Source: an uncultured Ruminococcus sp. (GTDB lineage: Bacteria > Bacillota > Clostridia > Oscillospirales > Ruminococcaceae). Taken from it: a DNA stretch of 64,000 nucleotides. The stretch lies in the NCBI GenBank assembly GCA_900543145.1, contig UQPZ01000009.1:11114-75113 (forward strand), given 5' to 3'. The notes beneath the pieces are model-generated. The model was not told where the DNA came from. It did no database searches and was given only the letters and a program-made list of their open reading frames with translations. Position numbers and translations under genes: made by a program. This document shows, in pieces, positions 60,175 through 64,000 of this stretch. The stretch's first letter is position 1; every line of letters starts with the position of its first letter.

Positions 60175-60871
60175 GTGCGTTTTCAAGAGCCTCAAACTTA
60201 TAGCCTACGCCCCATACGGTTTTAAGCGCCCACTTATCGGAAACGCCCTCAAGCTTTTCACGAAGTCTCTTTACATGAACGTCTATAGTTCTTGAATCGC
60301 CGTAATACTCAAAGCCCCAGACCTCGTCAAGTAACTGATCGCGGGTATATACGCGGTTGGGATTTGAAGCAAGATGGAAAAGCAGCTCAAGCTCCTTAGG
60401 CGGAGTATCGATAACCTTTCCGTCTACTCTCAGCTCGTATCTCGTCATATTTACAGAAAGCTTGTCATACTTTACTTCCTTGATCTCAGCTTCTCCGGAG
60501 GCCTGTCCTACTCTGCGGTATACCGCTTTGATCCTGGCGATAACCTCCTTAGTATCGAACGGCTTTACAACGTAGTCGTCAGCGCCCAGCTCAAGTCCCA
60601 AAACCTTATCAAAGGTTTCTGACTTAGCCGTTATCATAATTATCGGCACATTAGATTTCTTTCTTATCTCACGGCATACCTGCCAGCCGTCTATACCCGG
60701 CAGCATAATATCAAGAAGAATAATATCCGGCTTCAGAGCGTTGAATTTAACAACTGCTTCCTCTCCGTCGTGTGCAAGTATAACTCCGTACCCCTCTTTT
60801 TCAAGATAAAGTCTAAGAAGCTCGCAAATATTCTTGTCGTCGTCGACAACCAAAACTCTGCCCAATGACAT
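60167..60871 (-). CDS. OmpR/PhoB-family response regulator
   Basis: A 234-aa regulator with a receiver domain (acidic D10/D11, phospho-acceptor D54 in ILLDIMLPGIDG, conserved Thr and Lys in ITAKSE and VVKPFD) and a winged-helix output domain (LELLFHLASNPNRVYTRDQL, WGFEYYGDSRTIDVHVKRLR, VWGVGYKF). It is followed directly by the interrupted kinase and then by htrA, suggesting an envelope-stress system. RBS GGAGGAAG. A TATAAT box lies at 60955-60960 on the minus strand. Confidence 0.95.
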   Translation of the reverse strand: MSLGRVLVVDDDKNICELLRLYLEKEGYGVILAHDGEEAVVKFNALKPDIILLDIMLPGIDGWQVCREIRKKSNVPIIMITAKSETFDKVLGLELGADDYVVKPFDTKEVIARIKAVYRRVGQASGEAEIKEVKYDKLSVNMTRYELRVDGKVIDTPPKELELLFHLASNPNRVYTRDQLLDEVWGFEYYGDSRTIDVHVKRLREKLEGVSDKWALKTVWGVGYKFEALENAHE

Positions 60872-61228
60872 ATAATCTTCCTCCTTATAATCAAACTATA
60901 CTGTGGTTTTTTAATTTTGAACAATCCGCAAGTTAATTTTCAATTAATATAAGCATTATAACAAATTCACAATCAGATATATTGTATATTTAGTTAATAT
61001 ATTATTAATATTCTGTAAATTTCAAGAATATCGTTAAGCAAGGTTTATAAAGTGACAATAATTAAGTTAATTAATTAATAATACTGGCTTTATATGTAAG
61101 CAAATATGACCGATGAATAAAAAAACATATACGCTGTTTTAAACTGTTAAAAATTGTCCAAATTATATTATATATAAAATGCATTTTTGTGCAAGCCTAC
61201 AAAGTTTCAGAAAATTACGCATATAGAC
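60872..61228. other. AT-rich divergent intergenic region (response regulator / groES)
   Basis: About 360 nt with no ORF. A minus-strand TATAAT at 60955-60960 could serve the response regulator, but no good -35 accompanies it. The rest is poly-A/T-rich without recognised structure. Confidence 0.4.
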
Positions 61229-61256
61229 TTGAAATTTCTGAAAAAGGTATTATAAT
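61229..61256 (+). promoter_or_regulatory. groES-groEL promoter
   Basis: TTGAAA (61229-61234), 16-nt spacer, TATAAT (61251-61256), immediately before the CIRCE operator. Confidence 0.8.
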
Positions 61257-61260
61257 ATAA

Positions 61261-61287
61261 TTAGCACTCAAAGATAAGGAGTGCTAA
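61261..61287. promoter_or_regulatory. CIRCE operator (HrcA binding site)
   Basis: Exact TTAGCACTC-N9-GAGTGCTAA inverted repeat at the start of transcription of groES, so HrcA repression of groESL is expected. Confidence 0.97.
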
Positions 61288-61391
61288 CACTTGAAAAGCT
61301 TGTCTGCTAAAAAGCTTTATTTAAAGCAGTACAAACAAATAAAAATCAAAAGGGATATATTCCCTGATAAAATCAGAAGGAGAGGATCATT

Positions 61392-61664
61392 ATGACAATC
61401 AAACCGCTTCAGGACAGAGTAGTTATTAAAATGGTAGAAGCAGAGGAAACCACTAAGAGCGGAATCATTCTTGCCGGCTCCGCAAAGGAAAAGCCTGAGG
61501 TAGCTGAGGTAGTTGCAGTAGGTCCGGGTAAAAAGGACGTTACAATGGGCGTAAAGGAAGGAAACAAGGTTCTTATCAGCAAGTACAGCGGCACAGAGGT
61601 AAAGGTTGACGGCGAGGAATATACAATCGTTAAAATGGATGATATTTTAGCTGTTGTAGAATAA
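61392..61664 (+). CDS. groES: Co-chaperonin GroES
   Basis: A 90-aa lid protein of the GroEL chamber. MTIKPLQDRVVIKMVEAEETT, SGIILAGSAKEKPEVAEV and the C-terminal YTIVKMDDILAVVE are standard, including the mobile loop. RBS AAGGAGAGGATC. First gene of the CIRCE-controlled operon; 61 nt before groEL. Confidence 0.98.
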   Translation: MTIKPLQDRVVIKMVEAEETTKSGIILAGSAKEKPEVAEVVAVGPGKKDVTMGVKEGNKVLISKYSGTEVKVDGEEYTIVKMDDILAVVE

Positions 61665-61725
61665 ACTGACGCATTATTATAATAGTATATGACAATTTAT
61701 AAGAATTAATCGGAGGTTGATTGAA

Positions 61726-63363
61726 ATGGCAAAAAATATTATTTACGGCGAGCAAGCCAGAAAATCCCTGCAGACCGGTATTGATAAGCTTGCAGATACG
61801 GTAAAGATAACAATGGGACCTAAGGGAAGAAACGTTGTTCTTGACAAGAAATTCGGTTCTCCGCTGATCACAAACGACGGAGTTACTATTGCAAAGGAAA
61901 TTGAACTTGAGGACGCTTTTGAGAATATGGGCGCTCAGCTCGTCAAGGAGGTTGCGACTAAAACCAACGACGCTGCAGGAGACGGTACGACTACCGCTAC
62001 ACTTCTTGCTCAGGCGCTTGTACGCGAGGGTATGAAGAATATTGCCGCAGGCGCAAATCCTATGGTAGTAAAAAAGGGTATGGCAAAGGCTGTAGACGCT
62101 ACAGTTTCTTCTATCGTTGAGAACTCAAAGAAAATTGAAGGCTCTGCCGATATTGCAAGAGTTGCGACTGTTTCCTCCGGAGATGAGAGCGTAGGCGACT
62201 TGATTGCAGAAGCTATGGAAAAGGTAACAGCCGACGGCGTTATTACTATCGAGGAATCCAAAACTGCCGAAACCTACAGCGAGGTAGTAGAGGGAATGCA
62301 GTTCGACAGAGGCTATATTGCTCCTTATATGGTAACTGATACCGAAAAAATGGAAGCTGTTCTTGACGACGCTTACATTCTCATTACCGATAAGAAGATC
62401 TCAAATATTCAGGAAATACTTCCTCTTCTTGAGCAGATCGTTCAGTCCGGAAAGAAACTGCTTATAATTGCCGAGGACGTTGAGGGCGAAGCTCTTTCAA
62501 CCCTTATCGTAAACAAGCTGAGAGGAACATTTACCTGCGTTGCAGTAAAGGCTCCGGGCTTCGGCGACAGAAGAAAAGAAATGCTTCAGGATATTGCTAT
62601 TCTTACAGGAGGTCAGGTAATTTCCGAAGAGCTTGGACTTGAGCTAAAGGAAACTACAATGGATCAGCTTGGAAAGGCAAGACAGGTAGTTATCCAGAAA
62701 GAAAACACCATTATCGTAGACGGCGCCGGATCGTCCGACGATATAAAGGCAAGGGTTCATCAGATCAAGGCTCAGATCGAAACAACTACCTCTGATTTCG
62801 ACCGTGAAAAGCTTCAGGAAAGACTTGCGAAGCTGTCGGGCGGAGTTGCTGTGATCAAGGTTGGTGCCGCTACAGAAGTAGAAATGAAGGAAAAGAAGCT
62901 GCGCATTGAGGACGCTCTGGCTGCTACAAAGGCGGCAGTTGAGGAGGGTATCGTTGCCGGCGGCGGAACGGCTCTTATCAATGCTATGCCGGTCGTAAAG
63001 AAGCTTTGCGACAAGCTCGAAGGCGATGAGAAAACTGGAGCTAAGATCGTGCTTCGCGCTCTTGAGGAGCCTGTACGTCAGATCGCTGCTAATGCAGGTC
63101 TTGAGGGAAGCGTAATTATCGACAAGATCGTACGTTCCAGAAAGGTCGGCTACGGCTTCAACGCTTATACCGAGGAGTACGTTGACATGATCCCTGCCGG
63201 AATCGTAGATCCGACAAAGGTTACCCGTTCAGCTCTTCAGAACGCTGCTTCGGTAGCTGCAATGGTTCTTACAACCGAAAGCCTTGTTGCAGATATCAAA
63301 GACCCTCAGGCTGATGCCGCAATGGCTGCAGCTGCAGGCGGCGGAATGGGCGGAATGTATTAA
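61726..63363 (+). CDS. groL: Chaperonin GroEL
   Basis: A 545-aa chaperonin. Hallmarks: KFGSPLITNDGVTIAKEIEL, AGDGTTTATLLAQAL (ATP site), KAPGFGDRRKEMLQDIAILT, and the Gly/Met-rich tail GGGMGGMY. I use the ATG at 61726 (MAKNIIYGEQ), 8 nt after CGGAGG; ATA/ATG codons just upstream are not starts of family members. A hairpin terminator follows at 63395. Length is normal. Confidence 0.98.
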   Translation: MAKNIIYGEQARKSLQTGIDKLADTVKITMGPKGRNVVLDKKFGSPLITNDGVTIAKEIELEDAFENMGAQLVKEVATKTNDAAGDGTTTATLLAQALVREGMKNIAAGANPMVVKKGMAKAVDATVSSIVENSKKIEGSADIARVATVSSGDESVGDLIAEAMEKVTADGVITIEESKTAETYSEVVEGMQFDRGYIAPYMVTDTEKMEAVLDDAYILITDKKISNIQEILPLLEQIVQSGKKLLIIAEDVEGEALSTLIVNKLRGTFTCVAVKAPGFGDRRKEMLQDIAILTGGQVISEELGLELKETTMDQLGKARQVVIQKENTIIVDGAGSSDDIKARVHQIKAQIETTTSDFDREKLQERLAKLSGGVAVIKVGAATEVEMKEKKLRIEDALAATKAAVEEGIVAGGGTALINAMPVVKKLCDKLEGDEKTGAKIVLRALEEPVRQIAANAGLEGSVIIDKIVRSRKVGYGFNAYTEEYVDMIPAGIVDPTKVTRSALQNAASVAAMVLTTESLVADIKDPQADAAMAAAAGGGMGGMY

Positions 63364-63394
63364 TCATACCCGCAGGCAGAAATATAAAATTAAT

Positions 63395-63432
63395 CCCGCT
63401 GTTCGGAGATTTCGGAACGGCGGGGTTTTTAT
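63395..63432 (+). terminator. Intrinsic terminator of groESL
   Basis: CCCGC..GTTC / GAAC..GCGGG hairpin with a small bulge, followed by GTTTTTAT. Confidence 0.85.
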
Positions 63433-63522
63433 ATTTCAAAACACATACACAAACAATAAAAATCCAATACAGCGGTCAAATATGAATAGAGTGTAAAAAA
63501 AGCTGTCAATTAACTGTTCCAC

Positions 63523-63551
63523 TTGACATAATGGTACTATTATGATATAAT
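63523..63551 (+). promoter_or_regulatory. tRNA-Arg promoter
   Basis: Perfect TTGACA (63523-63528), 17-nt spacer, TATAAT (63546-63551), 28 nt before the tRNA. Confidence 0.88.
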
Positions 63552-63579
63552 AGTATAGTTGAAACGAAACATATCATAT

Positions 63580-63656
63580 GCGCTGCTAGCTCAGCTGGAT
63601 AGAGTGACTGGCTACGAACCAGTAGGTCAGGGGTTCGAGTCCCTTGCAGCGCGCCA
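63580..63656 (+). tRNA. tRNA-Arg (ACG anticodon)
   Basis: A 77-nt tRNA: acceptor GCGCTGC / GCAGCGC, discriminator G, encoded CCA, D arm AGCTCAGCTGGATAGAGT, anticodon arm ACTGG-CTACGAA-CCAGT with anticodon ACG (read as ICG after A34 deamination), T loop GTTCGAGTC. Confidence 0.97.
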
Positions 63657-63678
63657 GTTCCGATGTGAACGGCATATT

Positions 63679-63711
63679 ACCCGTTACTATTATATAGTAA
63701 CGGGTATTTTT
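63679..63711 (+). terminator. Terminator after tRNA-Arg
   Basis: ACCCGTTACTA-TTATA-TAGTAACGGGT followed by ATTTTTAT. Confidence 0.93.
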
Positions 63712-64000
63712 ATATTGATTTTAAATAGATTATATTTATTAATATAACTATACTCCTTTACTTGTTTTAAATTCATAGTATTCACTTTTTATGATATGAT
63801 AATTTATTTCAACTCCTTTGTCAGGAAAGAGGGGAAACGCATAGTTCTATTTGCTGTCAACATATATTTTCCAAATTGAGTACGATTTGACGGACTATAT
63901 GCCATTAACTTATTTACTATAGACAAAGAATCATATGTACTCAGTCCCCGAAGGGATAATTTTCATAAAAAAAACACCTTACCAGTAATAGTTAAAGTGT
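63712..64000. other. Right-hand edge without recognised gene
   Basis: About 290 AT-rich nt. A 33-codon minus-strand frame (near 63915-63810, starting MAYSPSNRTQ) is open but has no RBS or homology. An RBS-like AAGGTG before an ATG near 63970 on the minus strand gives only 11 codons. Confidence 0.4.

Noticed and set aside
63559..63747. 62-aa frame over tRNA-Arg
   Set aside because: It translates the tRNA itself and its terminator.

Overview
The window looks like chromosomal DNA of a spore-forming, anaerobic, low-to-medium GC Firmicute of the Oscillospiraceae/Ruminococcus type. The basis is spoIVB-spo0A, gpr, an Rnf complex, rubrerythrin, a minimal SufCB pair, a GH130 mannooligosaccharide phosphorylase like that of Ruminococcus albus, purine-rich RBSs and many TTGACA-N17-TATAAT promoters. 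The family assignment is inference; no 16S gene is present.

Layout. 0-9 kb: type IV pilus genes (partial pilB, pilD, two small prepilins, a 755-aa GspK/PilX-like tip candidate, pilO, a pilM-pilN fusion, pilC). 9-14.1 kb: a membrane protein, a LUD-domain protein, recG, an unannotated structured transcription unit with a 50-aa ORF, and rubrerythrin. 14.4-16.4 kb: a broken cytidine deaminase, an S66 peptidase and a perfect parS palindrome. 16.4-20.9 kb: a DHHW/MBOAT surface O-acetylation pair and a small membrane protein. 21.1-28.2 kb: spoIVB, spo0A (Glu at the phospho-acceptor position), rplJL with leader, a P-loop kinase, a coiled-coil membrane protein, rpsT, gpr. 28.5-32.9 kb: an orphan sugar-binding lipoprotein and a P-type ATPase behind a yybP-ykoY (Mn2+) riboswitch. 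33-39 kb: MazF-type toxin, a PLC-like protein, and a T-box-led operon ending in thrS. 39.3-45.9 kb: rny, an O-antigen-ligase-like protein, GH130, sufC-sufB. 46-53.8 kb: tRNA-Ser and a seven-part rnf/apbE locus with a DUF2229-type gene between rnfA and rnfB. 53.9-57 kb: XRE regulator, histidine phosphatase, DUF975 protein with an apparent ATA start, RluA-type synthase. 57.2-60.9 kb: htrA, a histidine kinase split by an in-frame TAG, and its response regulator. 61.2-63.7 kb: CIRCE-groESL and tRNA-Arg.

How it fits together. ApbE attaches FMN to Rnf subunits; Rnf couples ferredoxin oxidation to ion pumping. The response regulator, kinase and HtrA form a likely envelope-stress unit, with the kinase currently interrupted. 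Spo0A, SpoIVB and GPR are sporulation and germination functions. The sugar-binding protein and GH130 share paired LacI/CcpA-like operator motifs, suggesting common control of glycan use. RNA control is prominent: L10 leader, Mn2+ riboswitch, T-box, a terminated leader in front of rny, and the unexplained 12.9-13.3 kb RNA/small-protein unit. No phage, IS element or CRISPR array was seen.
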